Positions 6,890-15,317 of a stretch of DNA of 59,708 nt are shown piece by piece (position 1 is the stretch's first letter; each line of letters opens with the position of its first letter). This DNA comes from a virus: the IMG/VR virus record IMGVR_UViG_3300008262_000463, positions 1 to 59,708 of that record; one strand, written 5' to 3'. Both the position numbers and the translations under genes were made by a program. A model generated the notes under the pieces. That model was not told the DNA's origin, ran no database searches, and saw nothing but the letters and a program-made list of their open reading frames with translations.

Positions 6890-8061
6890 TTTCTAACCCT
6901 TAATAAATTTGCTTTTGCAAACTCTGAACGATTGACCAACTTTGTTGGTTCTCCTGCATGATTTACAACAAATCCTTCTGGACCTGTTGGCTTATTATCT
7001 ATGTGATGTTCCAAACCGCCTTGGTGTTGTTCGAGTGTAGACACCATTAGATTTTTTGCTTTTTGTAAATGATCATGCATCTGCAAAAGGTTATTATAGT
7101 GTTTTTCATTTGCAGCAATATGATTTATATGTGTTTTTGCTTCTGCTTCTTTTCTTGACTGTGCAACAGGTGTTTTTAATTTTTCTGATTGCTTAACATA
7201 TTTTGATTGTATGTGTTTTGCAAGACCTTCGGCAGTTGGTGTTTCATCTGTTCTAACTGTATGGTTAATATATGTTGCTAAATGATTACCATCACCACGG
7301 TGCATTTCAGTTGCCTTATACATAGACTTTTTGTTTGCATCATGTATTTTCTTGGCTTCTTCCATGTGATGGTTAAAAGTCTTTTGATCAGCGTCAGAAT
7401 AGTGTACTTGTTTTGTGTCATGTGCTACAGATTTTGTCCACACATCAGGATGATTTGTGAAATGATGTACATCTGGATGAGAATCTGCTGACATTGTAGA
7501 AATATCATCACCATGATATTGTGTATGCACAACCACACCTAATTTTGATTTTCTAACTTTGTCTGCTTCTTCACCTTTGGCGGTGTATGTGATTGTATTG
7601 GGTGTAAAAGATACGCCTTTGTGTCCCTTGTCTTGTTTGTCACCCTCCGAGAACATAAGGTCGCCTTGATATACACCAGATTTTGGTGCAACTTTTTTCA
7701 AATGCACCAATGCAGAATTTAATTTTTCTGCAAGACCAGGTGCATGACCATGGTTCTTGGCTATGTCTTTTGAACTATAGTTGATTTTGGGATTTACATT
7801 AAATGCAGATTTACTGGCTACAAAAAATTTACCAGTTTTAGGGTGATGTCCGAACACAACGGAAGGAGATCCGTCATATTTCATGGTGAGTGCAGAACTT
7901 TCAGAACCAGATTTGATGTGTTCGTGGGCTTGATGGAGTGCGTTGTAGGCGTGGTCGAACCCTTCTTCTCCGTGGAGTAGGGGTCTATCTTCGGCATGAT
8001 GTATATGTTTGAGCTGCTTAGGCTCGGCTTCTTCTCTCAGAAAAGACAAAAAAGAATACAT
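6886..8061 (-). CDS. DUF6267-type, ligase-like nucleotidyltransferase with capsid targeting N-terminus
   Basis: The ATG at 8061 is preferred: it has an AAGGA ribosome site, whereas the longer frame needs a TTG at 8100. The 391-residue protein begins MYSFLSFLRE/EAEP, like the T4 capsid targeting signal. It then shows KYDGSPSVVFG (Lys61), matching motif I (KxDG) of covalent DNA/RNA ligases and capping enzymes, FFVASKSAF, VYQGDLMF (about 130-137, motif III-like) and LGVVVHTQYHG (about 174). I recall this family as DUF6267 in T4-like phages. A covalent nucleotidyl-lysine chemistry is an inference from the motifs; the substrate is unknown. It is first in the late operon from 8107. Confidence 0.65.
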   Translation of the reverse strand: MYSFLSFLREEAEPKQLKHIHHAEDRPLLHGEEGFDHAYNALHQAHEHIKSGSESSALTMKYDGSPSVVFGHHPKTGKFFVASKSAFNVNPKINYSSKDIAKNHGHAPGLAEKLNSALVHLKKVAPKSGVYQGDLMFSEGDKQDKGHKGVSFTPNTITYTAKGEEADKVRKSKLGVVVHTQYHGDDISTMSADSHPDVHHFTNHPDVWTKSVAHDTKQVHYSDADQKTFNHHMEEAKKIHDANKKSMYKATEMHRGDGNHLATYINHTVRTDETPTAEGLAKHIQSKYVKQSEKLKTPVAQSRKEAEAKTHINHIAANEKHYNNLLQMHDHLQKAKNLMVSTLEQHQGGLEHHIDNKPTGPEGFVVNHAGEPTKLVNRSEFAKANLLRVRK

Positions 8062-8106
8062 TGATTTCCTTCTAGAAATGCAACACACTATGGTTGCCAA
8101 TTTGCT

Positions 8107-8114
8107 TATTTATA
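8107..8114 (-). promoter_or_regulatory. T4-type late promoter (TATAAATA)
   Basis: A perfect TATAAATA on the minus strand, about 46 bases before the ATG at 8061. It separates the glycosyltransferase operon from the run of five overlapping or closely spaced virion genes that follows, and it would express them late. Confidence 0.7.
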
Positions 8115-8184
8115 TCACATTTCACTTTATACCTTGGGACAGTACAAAGATTGGGTTTGATACATAGTAATCAAAATCTACGGT

Positions 8185-8892
8185 TTAATACCAGGTCGAT
8201 CCTTCAAAATCCAACCAGTAATTTTTCATTTCTCCTTTTCCTTTGAAAATATGGAACGGAGTGGTGTGTATCAACCCTCTACCAGAATAGTAGTATATCA
8301 GATTTGGTGGTGCTGGGTCAAGCAGAGATGCAAATATCGATGTTCCGGTTTCAGCACCTATGAAATATTCTGCGGTTTGTATGTGGTATAAATTTTCTAG
8401 AAAATCTGTGCTGTATCTCCAACCACGGAATTGGTAGTCGAGCGGTTTATTGATACAAATTATTTTCTCATAATCACTATATTTGTTTTTATCGTATTCT
8501 TCTATCAAAGTGTGAAAGAAATTTTGTGGCCAATTTCTATAACCATTGTATGGTGCATCAAACAAAGGACAAACAACAATCTTTTTTTGTGTTTTTTCTT
8601 TATTCTTTATTGTTGCAAGATCACCAGAAATTGCTCTGAAATCCCAAAGATTTATTCTTTTCCATTTCAAATCTTCTGTGCCTGGTTCGATAGAAAAGAA
8701 ATCAGTATTTTTCAACAAAAACTCATACATTTTTCTAACATAATCTTCTTGTGAGATAGAATCCTGTTTCATGTGAAACATTATATGTTCTGAATCTTTT
8801 TGTCTTAAAAACTCCACAGCATTGCACACAGCGAGGAGATCACCATTTCTTAATGGCCCACCAAAGGCACCCAAATTTACATTCAATATCAT
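8185..8892 (-). CDS. Glycosyltransferase, probable GT-B fold (GT9-like)
   Basis: A 235-residue protein. The N-terminus (NLGAFGGPLRNGDLLAVCNA) and the C-terminal half (YFIGAETGTSIFASLLDPAPP) resemble the sugar-nucleotide side of heptosyltransferase-like GT9 enzymes, where a G-x-[ED]-[TS]-G motif binds the donor. A KIVVCPLFDAPYNGYRNWP strand opens the C-terminal domain. It closes the glycosylation operon and overlaps the upstream methyltransferase by four bases. The likely substrates are phage DNA, a virion protein or host surface sugar; the sequence does not decide. Family placement is by pattern only. Confidence 0.55.
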   Translation of the reverse strand: MILNVNLGAFGGPLRNGDLLAVCNAVEFLRQKDSEHIMFHMKQDSISQEDYVRKMYEFLLKNTDFFSIEPGTEDLKWKRINLWDFRAISGDLATIKNKEKTQKKIVVCPLFDAPYNGYRNWPQNFFHTLIEEYDKNKYSDYEKIICINKPLDYQFRGWRYSTDFLENLYHIQTAEYFIGAETGTSIFASLLDPAPPNLIYYYSGRGLIHTTPFHIFKGKGEMKNYWLDFEGSTWY

Positions 8893-9530
8893 TTCTTTGT
8901 GCCAATAACCGTTAATATGTTTGGAAGATTAGAATATGGTGTACGAATCGCATCCTCATCATTTCCAACATGGATAATTTTATAATCACAATGGGTCAAT
9001 AAATTTATTAGGCCATGACAATCAAAATGATGTATGTGTTCATTCTCTCGGCGGTGTTTCCAATTTCTAAAGAAATATGAACCTTGTGATTCATGCATCC
9101 ATGGTACAGACACACAAATATGTTTTATTTTTAGTTTGTTGATATATGTTGTTAAGTCTCTCTGTATTAGATGTTCTAATGAATCAAAGAATGTCATAAC
9201 ATCAACTTGAACATCTGTCGGTTCATTAATTTTAATTGCTCCATCTGGAACAGGATAATCTGATATATCATATCCATAAATTTGTTTTACTTGTTTTGTT
9301 TTATCACAATGTCTTAGAAAAGATCCATTGCCATAACCAAAATCACAAATAGAATTTATATTACCTATTTTATTTTGCAAAAGATTAAATCTCAATTCAG
9401 ACATTTTATCTGTAGTTGAATATGTGTCATATCGTGTCTCTGAATATACTTTGCTATAGTCTGGCATTGGGCCAGTTATAGTTCTTTGATACCAATGACC
9501 TTCTGCAATCTTCTCATAATTTTCAATCAT
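8889..9530 (-). CDS. Class I SAM-dependent methyltransferase
   Basis: A 213-residue protein. ICDFGYGNGSFLRHC (about 61-75) is motif I (the glycine-rich SAM loop), IYGYDISDYP is the acidic strand-2 motif, and DVMTFFDSLEHL is the D-x-[LF]-EH[LI] motif typical of Methyltransf_11/23 enzymes that act on small molecules or sugars. It is enclosed by glycosyltransferase genes with four-base overlaps on both sides, so it most likely methylates the glycan made by this cluster. No DNA-methylase motif (DPPY or PCQ) is present. Confidence 0.75.
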   Translation of the reverse strand: MIENYEKIAEGHWYQRTITGPMPDYSKVYSETRYDTYSTTDKMSELRFNLLQNKIGNINSICDFGYGNGSFLRHCDKTKQVKQIYGYDISDYPVPDGAIKINEPTDVQVDVMTFFDSLEHLIQRDLTTYINKLKIKHICVSVPWMHESQGSYFFRNWKHRRENEHIHHFDCHGLINLLTHCDYKIIHVGNDEDAIRTPYSNLPNILTVIGTKK

Positions 9531-10288
9531 AATTTTGTCAAATCCAAATCTTTTGCATGAACCAATTTTGCTTTACGGTTTAGATAAAAATGTTTTTCGA
9601 ATATTTTATTAATATCTTTACCATTGTCCCATTGGATGTTATCACCAACACGATATTCTGGTTTCCAATCTTCTGCTTTCCATACCACTAGGCATTCTTT
9701 GTTTAATAAGTCGGCAATCATACCAATACCAGTAAAATTGGTGATGAAAGGTTTTGGTGAAGTCTTAATGATGTAACAGTTAGTTAGGAGATCATTATTG
9801 TAGTCTAGGAACTTGCAATTATTCAGATTCGACAACACACCAGTCTCTCTACGATCATCGATTCCTGGATGATTCCAACGATCACCAACATAAATGGCAT
9901 TCATATCAACTGGTACATCAGATTGTGGAAACTTTAACTCAAAATCATCATCCACTTCGAACTCAAATTGGTAGTGATCTTTTAACCAATTCTCATATCG
10001 GCAAGTTTCAATCGGTCTGTTTGGATCTTCTTTATCTTCTCTTGTCCATGAACTGAGTTGAAAAACTGGTGCCAGTACTCCACCATATTTTATGGCTTCA
10101 TCATCGAAACAAACAATTTCAAAAAGGTCTTGGTATTTTAGAAATTCTAACATACCTTTAAACTTTTTCATTTCATTTCTAATTACGAAATTGACCTTTC
10201 CATGTTTTTTTACATAACCTGACACAACAGGCAAACATTGAACAAAGTCACCTAAATTTGCAGTACAATTATGATATAGTGTTATCAT
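9527..10288 (-). CDS. Glycosyltransferase-like protein (GT9/heptosyltransferase-like)
   Basis: The start is set at the ATG at 10288 (MITLYHNCTANLGDFVQCLP), which has an AAGGA ribosome site; a longer frame to 10309 starts inside the upstream gene without a site. The N-terminus has the N-L-G-D-x-[VI]-x-x-L-P signature of GT9 glycosyltransferases, followed by VNFVIRNEMKKF. The C-terminal part (NFTGIGMIADLLNKECLVVWKAEDW) fits the donor-binding lobe. The 253-residue length is short for GT9 (usually about 340), so it may be a minimal or diverged form. It overlaps its neighbours on both sides within the glycan operon. Confidence 0.55.
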   Translation of the reverse strand: MITLYHNCTANLGDFVQCLPVVSGYVKKHGKVNFVIRNEMKKFKGMLEFLKYQDLFEIVCFDDEAIKYGGVLAPVFQLSSWTREDKEDPNRPIETCRYENWLKDHYQFEFEVDDDFELKFPQSDVPVDMNAIYVGDRWNHPGIDDRRETGVLSNLNNCKFLDYNNDLLTNCYIIKTSPKPFITNFTGIGMIADLLNKECLVVWKAEDWKPEYRVGDNIQWDNGKDINKIFEKHFYLNRKAKLVHAKDLDLTKL

Positions 10289-11069
10289 GATATTCCTTAA
10301 ATGCAACAAACCAATCTTGATTCGATACTTTGTGTAATTCGAATATATCTGGATTAGACAAGTATGACATCAACAATAAAGTTTGATCATCATCAATTAA
10401 ATTGTTTTCCAATAATTTCATTGTATGTGTATAAACAAGATGTTCAAGTTTGTACCACATATCACGACCACCAACAATACATGGGCCTGTTACGTGTACA
10501 TCATTGTTTGCAATAACATCTTGTATTAAAGTACCTTCCACCCAATCTTTGATATTAAAAAAATGCATTTTATCTTTTGCAAAGGGATAAGACCATTTTT
10601 TAACACCGTTGAGTGTAGATTCATCACGGCAATAACCAAAATCTAACCAAGCAATCAAGTCAGTCTTTAAATGATTTAATGATTGATTTACAAAAGTTGA
10701 TTTTAGTAAATTGACCAGAACGTAGTCAGCCGACCAATATTCTGGATTTCGCACTTGCATGGGATTTATTTTGCTCAAGTATTCTTCACTCTTTTGTACC
10801 TTAGTAATATCTGATCTAAGTTGTGTGAAGTTCTTTTCAAAGTCAACAATAACGACTTCTGTGGGACGTTCTGCTCGATACAGTTTAACATCCTTGACAA
10901 ATTGTTTTGATGTGTACACAACCATTGGATTTTCTAGTTGTGCCATGTGTCGAAAACGATGTAGGTAAGTATCGTTTGTTCGGTGTAGATAGTGTGGCAG
11001 GCCTTTGTCTGGAGTCCAGTCACCACGGCCAATATCAAAGAAAGCAGTTACAATTCCAATTTCATTCAT
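10269..11069 (-). CDS. HtrL/YibB-family glycosyltransferase
   Basis: Start chosen at the ATG at 11069 (MNEIGIVTAFFDIGRGDW), because the upstream extension lies within the preceding gene. The 266-residue protein matches what I know of the HtrL_YibB family: the opening IVTAFFDIGR, then YLHRFRHMAQLENPMVVYT, LIAWLDFGYCRD (a D-x-[DG]-like donor/metal site) and a C-terminal DDDQTLLLMSY. Family members are linked to lipopolysaccharide or surface-glycan synthesis, and phage copies occur in glycosylation clusters. The acceptor is unknown. The gene sits in the middle of the seven-gene glycan operon. Confidence 0.7.
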   Translation of the reverse strand: MNEIGIVTAFFDIGRGDWTPDKGLPHYLHRTNDTYLHRFRHMAQLENPMVVYTSKQFVKDVKLYRAERPTEVVIVDFEKNFTQLRSDITKVQKSEEYLSKINPMQVRNPEYWSADYVLVNLLKSTFVNQSLNHLKTDLIAWLDFGYCRDESTLNGVKKWSYPFAKDKMHFFNIKDWVEGTLIQDVIANNDVHVTGPCIVGGRDMWYKLEHLVYTHTMKLLENNLIDDDQTLLLMSYLSNPDIFELHKVSNQDWFVAFKEYHDNTIS

Positions 11070-11802
11070 AATAATATTTCTTATAGTTATTAATGATCTG
11101 TGTATCTCTTGGCATTTCACTCATAAACTTTTCATAATCAAAACCTGTGTGGTGATTATGTGTATCCACTAAAAATGGATTCTTTGTATACTGTTTGCCA
11201 CACAGTAGATAATACACCACCATAAAACAATCTATCCAACCTATTGTGGGATAATATCTTTGTATTTCTTCCGTATTTTTAGAAAACCAATCTGTAACAC
11301 GGTCATAGTTGTTTATGAAAGTATCAATCTTATATATTGAACCTCCTCCACCACCGTAACACTTTGATCCTTCTTCTACTTTAACACCAGAAAAATCTTC
11401 TATCATTTTCAATACTTCTAGATGGATAAAATTGCCACCTTCTATGTCATGGCAGGCCATTTCCCATGTATCTTCAACAATAACTTTATTGTTCAGCCAA
11501 ACATCATCTTCTAACATCATCATGTGTGTTGCAGATGATCGTTTACTCGCATCATAAAATCTTTCCAGAAACTTTAAAACTTTATCTGTTTGATAACCAT
11601 ATGGTTGTTGTGGGCCACCAAGTTTCTCAATATAATATCGATAATCTGTTTTGTATGATTCTGCAAGATATGAAAAATTTTGTGTTGCATCCACACAAAG
11701 AAAATAATATTCGTCCGGATGATATTTGCGAGTATTCTCTACAACTTTTTCTGTTGCAGTTTTATAAATTGAAGCGCAATGAAAAAATGATATATTAGAC
11801 AC
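11062..11802 (-). CDS. Glycosyltransferase-like protein, GT-A type
   Basis: The protein of 246 residues starts with GTG (11802), preceded by AGGA at 11 bases; no ATG fits. HMMMLEDDVWL (about 93-103) looks like the DxD-type metal/donor site of GT-A enzymes and is followed by a conserved GWIDCFMVVYYLL segment. GGGGGSIYKI (about 152-161) resembles the acceptor-loop glycines of related enzymes. There is no membrane segment. It lies eight bases after the upstream glycosyltransferase and overlaps the next gene. The family is not certain; glycosyltransferase is a pattern-level call. Confidence 0.55.
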   Translation of the reverse strand: MSNISFFHCASIYKTATEKVVENTRKYHPDEYYFLCVDATQNFSYLAESYKTDYRYYIEKLGGPQQPYGYQTDKVLKFLERFYDASKRSSATHMMMLEDDVWLNNKVIVEDTWEMACHDIEGGNFIHLEVLKMIEDFSGVKVEEGSKCYGGGGGSIYKIDTFINNYDRVTDWFSKNTEEIQRYYPTIGWIDCFMVVYYLLCGKQYTKNPFLVDTHNHHTGFDYEKFMSEMPRDTQIINNYKKYYYE

Positions 11803-11809
11803 GTTGTAG

Positions 11810-12667
11810 TTATGTCCTTATCACAATCAAATCTTCTAATTTATATTTCTTCATTACATTTTGTTTCCATTCGGGAACTCTATCGTACTGATGTACAATA
11901 TAAAATTCTTCGCCGTCAGCATTATAAACTTTTCCGTCTTTATATACAGGTTCTTTTTCGGTTAGATTAGGTCTAAATTGTTCGATCTTATTTGGATCTA
12001 CAACAGTTCCAGCTTGACAAGCCCATGCATCTGACATTTGTGCCAGGTATGTAATGTCTTTAAAGGGTTGTTTACCAATCAACACATTGAATACAGCTTG
12101 ATCTACAATTGGAATAGGACGATTTACTGCATTTGTGAAGATATGAAATACCAAATCTTTGATATATTCGGATCGACCACCTAATACACCAACATTGTAA
12201 ATTACATTATCTTTGTATTCATCATACACATATGGTCCATAAGTCTGCATTAAGTTTTCATTACCCCATGGTTCATCTTTATATTTCAGACATTCCGAAC
12301 CACAAACTAATCCATATGAAAGTACATCTTCATCAAAATTCTTTTCTAACCACTCAAATGGATTCCTTTGAAAGTAAACATCTTTAACATCTGTTGTGAC
12401 AGCATAACGATATTCTTGCCAATGCAATTTTAAATATTCATAGATGAAAAGAAAACGAAGAACATGGATTGGAATATTTGTATCATTTGGCATCTGAATC
12501 AACCTAAATTTTCTTTCTAGTAATTCTTTTTTGGTTTCATCTGATGCATTGCCAACAACCAAAACTTTATCTCCGGTGAATCCACATTCATCGATAGATT
12601 CTACCCAAGGTTTTAATTGATTGTAGTTGTAGTTGGTGAATCCACCAATTATGAGGTCTTTCGCCAT
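11810..12667 (-). CDS. Glycosyltransferase, GT-A type with DxxD donor site
   Basis: A 285-residue protein. The opening LIIGGFTNYNYNQLKPWVES and VLVVGNASDETKKEL fit a nucleotide-sugar binding fold. YAVTTDVKDVYFQRNPFEWL (about 88-107) holds the acidic T-D-x-K-D-V-x-F-Q-x-[ND]-P-F motif typical of eukaryotic-like and bacterial GT-A families in which D...D coordinates the metal. VIYNVGVLGG and PIVDQAVFNVL match later conserved segments of the same type. It overlaps the upstream GT2 gene by 19 bases. The acceptor is unknown. Confidence 0.65.
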   Translation of the reverse strand: MAKDLIIGGFTNYNYNQLKPWVESIDECGFTGDKVLVVGNASDETKKELLERKFRLIQMPNDTNIPIHVLRFLFIYEYLKLHWQEYRYAVTTDVKDVYFQRNPFEWLEKNFDEDVLSYGLVCGSECLKYKDEPWGNENLMQTYGPYVYDEYKDNVIYNVGVLGGRSEYIKDLVFHIFTNAVNRPIPIVDQAVFNVLIGKQPFKDITYLAQMSDAWACQAGTVVDPNKIEQFRPNLTEKEPVYKDGKVYNADGEEFYIVHQYDRVPEWKQNVMKKYKLEDLIVIRT

Positions 12668-13359
12668 GGGTACTCTCCATTATATTTTTTTCGCATTACT
12701 TCATTTCCGTTATCAAAGAATTCTTTATTGACTGAACCGGGCCCACCGTCAACACGATAGTTTGCTGTGTATAGTCCCGTGCAGTCCCATTTTTGAAAGT
12801 GTTGTGATATTGCAGACAAGAAAACACGGTCTTGTCCCCAACCACCATGCCATACAGAAGCCAATCTTATCGCAACTTCAGTCTTTAGGCAATATGTATT
12901 GGTGTCAATATGATTTACTCCATGATATGTTTTCCATTTACCGAGAGATTCACAATCATCATTACATAGATATTCACCAGATTTACTGTATACTTTTCTA
13001 AGTGAATAACACCAATCTAGATTATTCTTTCGAATTGTATCGACACAAGTTTTAACATGGTTTTCATCATACCAATTATCTTGATCTAGATACATAACAT
13101 AATCAGTATCTATAAGATGAGTAAAAGCCGCATAAACACGATGGCCATAAAAACCATTGGCACCGACATTTATCGGAATATTACACAATTTGATATTTTC
13201 TTTTGAGTATTGTTTTACGATTTCATCCGTTGCTTGATAGAATTTTGGTCCATCAGCAACAACATAACAAGTGGTGAGGTATGTTTGATTTAATACGGAT
13301 TCAATGGCACATTTCAACTCTGGAGAACCAGTAGTTGGTATAATCACAGTAGCAGACAT
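12649..13359 (-). CDS. Family 2 glycosyltransferase
   Basis: The start is the ATG at 13359 (MSATVIIPTTGSPELKCAI) with AGGA upstream; a TTG at 13365 would be too close to that site. The 236-residue protein has the GT2 pattern: IIPTTG...AIESVLNQTY at the N-terminus, YVMYLDQDNWY (about 90-100, the DxD metal site) and WHGGWGQDRVFL (the [ED]D catalytic region). It is the first glycosyltransferase of the seven-gene run that extends to 8185, in which every gene overlaps or nearly abuts the next. GT2 is secure; donor and acceptor are not. Confidence 0.75.
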   Translation of the reverse strand: MSATVIIPTTGSPELKCAIESVLNQTYLTTCYVVADGPKFYQATDEIVKQYSKENIKLCNIPINVGANGFYGHRVYAAFTHLIDTDYVMYLDQDNWYDENHVKTCVDTIRKNNLDWCYSLRKVYSKSGEYLCNDDCESLGKWKTYHGVNHIDTNTYCLKTEVAIRLASVWHGGWGQDRVFLSAISQHFQKWDCTGLYTANYRVDGGPGSVNKEFFDNGNEVMRKKYNGEYPWRKTS

Positions 13360-13361
13360 AA

Positions 13362-13640
13362 TCAAGTCCTAGTAAGTTTCAATATTCTTTCTATTTGTTT
13401 TTCAATAACTGGTTTACGGTTTGGCCAATAGATATATTCTTTGTCGCCTGTAGTATGTAGTTTAGTTAAAAATGGGATAATGATCTTTTCAACTTGTTCC
13501 AATCTCTCTCTGAATTCTTCTACCGTGTCAGCTTTTTCTGAAATAACTTTATTATATTCTTCTTCGCTGACGGCAGAAAATCCGAAATCATCATCCATTT
13601 CATACTGTTTCGCTAACTTATCAAAATCTATGAGTGCCAT
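13362..13640 (-). CDS. Conserved small acidic phage protein
   Basis: A 92-residue protein, MALIDFDKLAKQYEMDDDF and FGFSAVSEEEYN, then a helical segment and a C-terminal YIYWPNRKPVIEKQIERIL. I recall close relatives in many T4-like phages (pattern: acidic FGFxAVxE start and a WPNR motif near the end), without known function. The WPNR segment with its following helix may bind a partner protein. It is adjacent to the glycan operon and to an unknown gene, so its operon membership gives no clue. Confidence 0.6.
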   Translation of the reverse strand: MALIDFDKLAKQYEMDDDFGFSAVSEEEYNKVISEKADTVEEFRERLEQVEKIIIPFLTKLHTTGDKEYIYWPNRKPVIEKQIERILKLTRT

Positions 13641-13648
13641 AATTATTC

Positions 13649-14938
13649 CTATTTTGCAATAATAAATTTACCAGAATCTTCTGTTCTAGATGTTATGTAT
13701 TTAAATAATTCCTGTATCAATCTATCTGATGGTGAAACATAATCTTGTGCATTTGAAATGTTTCTTTTATTTTTTTCCAACCATTCTATGAGTGTAGGAA
13801 AAACTTCATTTGTAACCAACATAGCACTCAAAGCACCACGCTCTTCATCAAATTCTGCTCTAGCCATTTTTTTAGCTTCTGGTTTTTTCAATCTTTTATC
13901 TTTTTCTTCCCATTCTTTTCGTAATTTTTCGGCTTGAACTTTATATTTTTCATTGACTTTTTTATAATCATTAAAAAGTTTTGTTGCTAATTGTTTATCG
14001 ATATATGAAACAATATCACAAAATATATTCCATGAACCAATAGAACCACCTCTTGCTTCCATGTCTCTACTTTCTAATTCGGCTTTCATGGTTGCCCTAG
14101 ATGCATCATGCCTAATCTTAATCATTTCACGATCAGATTTTGAAAATTTTATTTGTAAGTCTCTAGTTTGTGGTTGTTTTAAAGTATATTTTTTCCATGG
14201 TTGTTTTAATCCATGATATTGATATTTTAATATGGCTGTTTGTTCTTCTACTTTATCAAAGTTCACCTTTTTGATTGTTACAGTATTTGTTTGTTTCTTT
14301 AATGATATTGGTAATAGATCACCTGATGTTATAAGTTCACTAATCATGTTATTCATAATATCAAAACCATAGCTTTTACCACGACCAGTTACATATAAAT
14401 CTACATTTTCTTTTATTCGTTTTGTTGCTTTGTCTGTAGCAAAATATATGTCAGCTGGTGACCATTTGTTTACATCACCAAAAGCTGGAGCTGGTTTGTT
14501 TTTATTCGCTATCTTAAAAAGTGCTTCAATGTTTTTCATAACCACCTTATCACCACGGTAGTACCAAACATCACTAACATTAGGTTTCTTTGCAAATCCT
14601 GAGGAGATAGTTGTTATGTCCTCTACTAATTTTTTACCAATCAATGCTGAAGAAATATACCATGTTTTTTCTGTCATTAAGAAGCCTTCTATATCACCAT
14701 AAGGTATCTTCTGAGCACCAGTTGAAGCTTCAGTAAATTTATCATAGATAGACTGCAATGAATCATTCTTTGCCTTGAAAACACTTTTCCATTTTCTATC
14801 GAATTTAGAAAAATCATCCAATTCTTTATTTTTAGGATCTAAGAATTCACCTAGACTTTTTCCTTTGATTTGCAAATAATCTGCAATCGCACAAAAGAAG
14901 GCTTGTGATGATTCAGCTAGTGAGGTGGTATCGGCCAT
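13649..14938 (-). CDS. Conserved hypothetical protein, 429 aa
   Basis: A soluble protein of 429 residues that I do not recognise by function. Visible segments are VSDVWYYRGDKVVMKN, NKWSPADIYFATDKA (about 157-172), LYVTGRGKSYGFDIMNNMI, and LLPISLKKQTNTV (about 220-232), then a Lys/Glu-rich coiled stretch (LRKEWEEKDKRLKKPEAKK) near residue 340. The order of W-S-P-A-D, then K-rich PISLKK resembles a nuclease-like (PD-(D/E)xK) arrangement seen in some phage proteins, but I cannot confirm a catalytic site. A weak late-promoter-like box lies upstream at 14956. Confidence 0.5.
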   Translation of the reverse strand: MADTTSLAESSQAFFCAIADYLQIKGKSLGEFLDPKNKELDDFSKFDRKWKSVFKAKNDSLQSIYDKFTEASTGAQKIPYGDIEGFLMTEKTWYISSALIGKKLVEDITTISSGFAKKPNVSDVWYYRGDKVVMKNIEALFKIANKNKPAPAFGDVNKWSPADIYFATDKATKRIKENVDLYVTGRGKSYGFDIMNNMISELITSGDLLPISLKKQTNTVTIKKVNFDKVEEQTAILKYQYHGLKQPWKKYTLKQPQTRDLQIKFSKSDREMIKIRHDASRATMKAELESRDMEARGGSIGSWNIFCDIVSYIDKQLATKLFNDYKKVNEKYKVQAEKLRKEWEEKDKRLKKPEAKKMARAEFDEERGALSAMLVTNEVFPTLIEWLEKNKRNISNAQDYVSPSDRLIQELFKYITSRTEDSGKFIIAK

Positions 14939-14955
14939 TTTAAGTTAAATAAAAA

Positions 14956-14963
14956 TATTTATC
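14956..14963 (-). promoter_or_regulatory. Possible late promoter (GATAAATA)
   Basis: GATAAATA on the minus strand, 17 bases before the ATG at 14938, and overlapping the stop of the broken gene upstream. It is one base off the late consensus, and the leader would be short. Confidence 0.3.
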
Positions 14964-15288
14964 TGATTATTTGTATGTCTTTTCCAGAGGTCCAGATTTC
15001 AAGTTCTTTTCTTAGACGACCATCAGACTGTAGATTCTCATAACGATTTGTTGCTTTCTTCTTCCACCAGTCTATGATATTTGACAACTCAAACTTATCA
15101 TAGTTTTCATCTGGTATCAACTTGTCTGTTTTGCAGTTCACATAGTCAATGAAGTTCTTAAAACCATAGTTGGAATAATAGTATCTCTTTTGTTCGGTCA
15201 AGTTCTTTGCGTTACTAATTATCTGTTCGAATTTTTCTAGTTCAGGACTATCTTTTAACGCAGATTTGGTTAATGATATTATTTTCAT
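14959..15288 (-). pseudogene. C-terminal fragment of a broken DUF4338 gene
   Basis: The fragment is read from the ATG at 15288 (109 residues), but its frame is open upstream to the junction near 15320, where it reads ISSRKLKIS. Segments KNLTEQKRYYYSNYGF, NCKTDKLIP and NIIDWWKKKATNRYENL match the C-terminal region of DUF4338 proteins of T4-like phages as I remember them. It follows the N-terminal fragment (15318-15830) in a different frame. About 80-110 residues of the middle of the gene appear to be missing. It has no clear ribosome site. I read it as the dead 3' part of one gene, although an independent small protein cannot be excluded. Confidence 0.55.
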
Positions 15289-15317
15289 ACTGATCTTCAG
15301 TTTTCTACTTGAAATGT

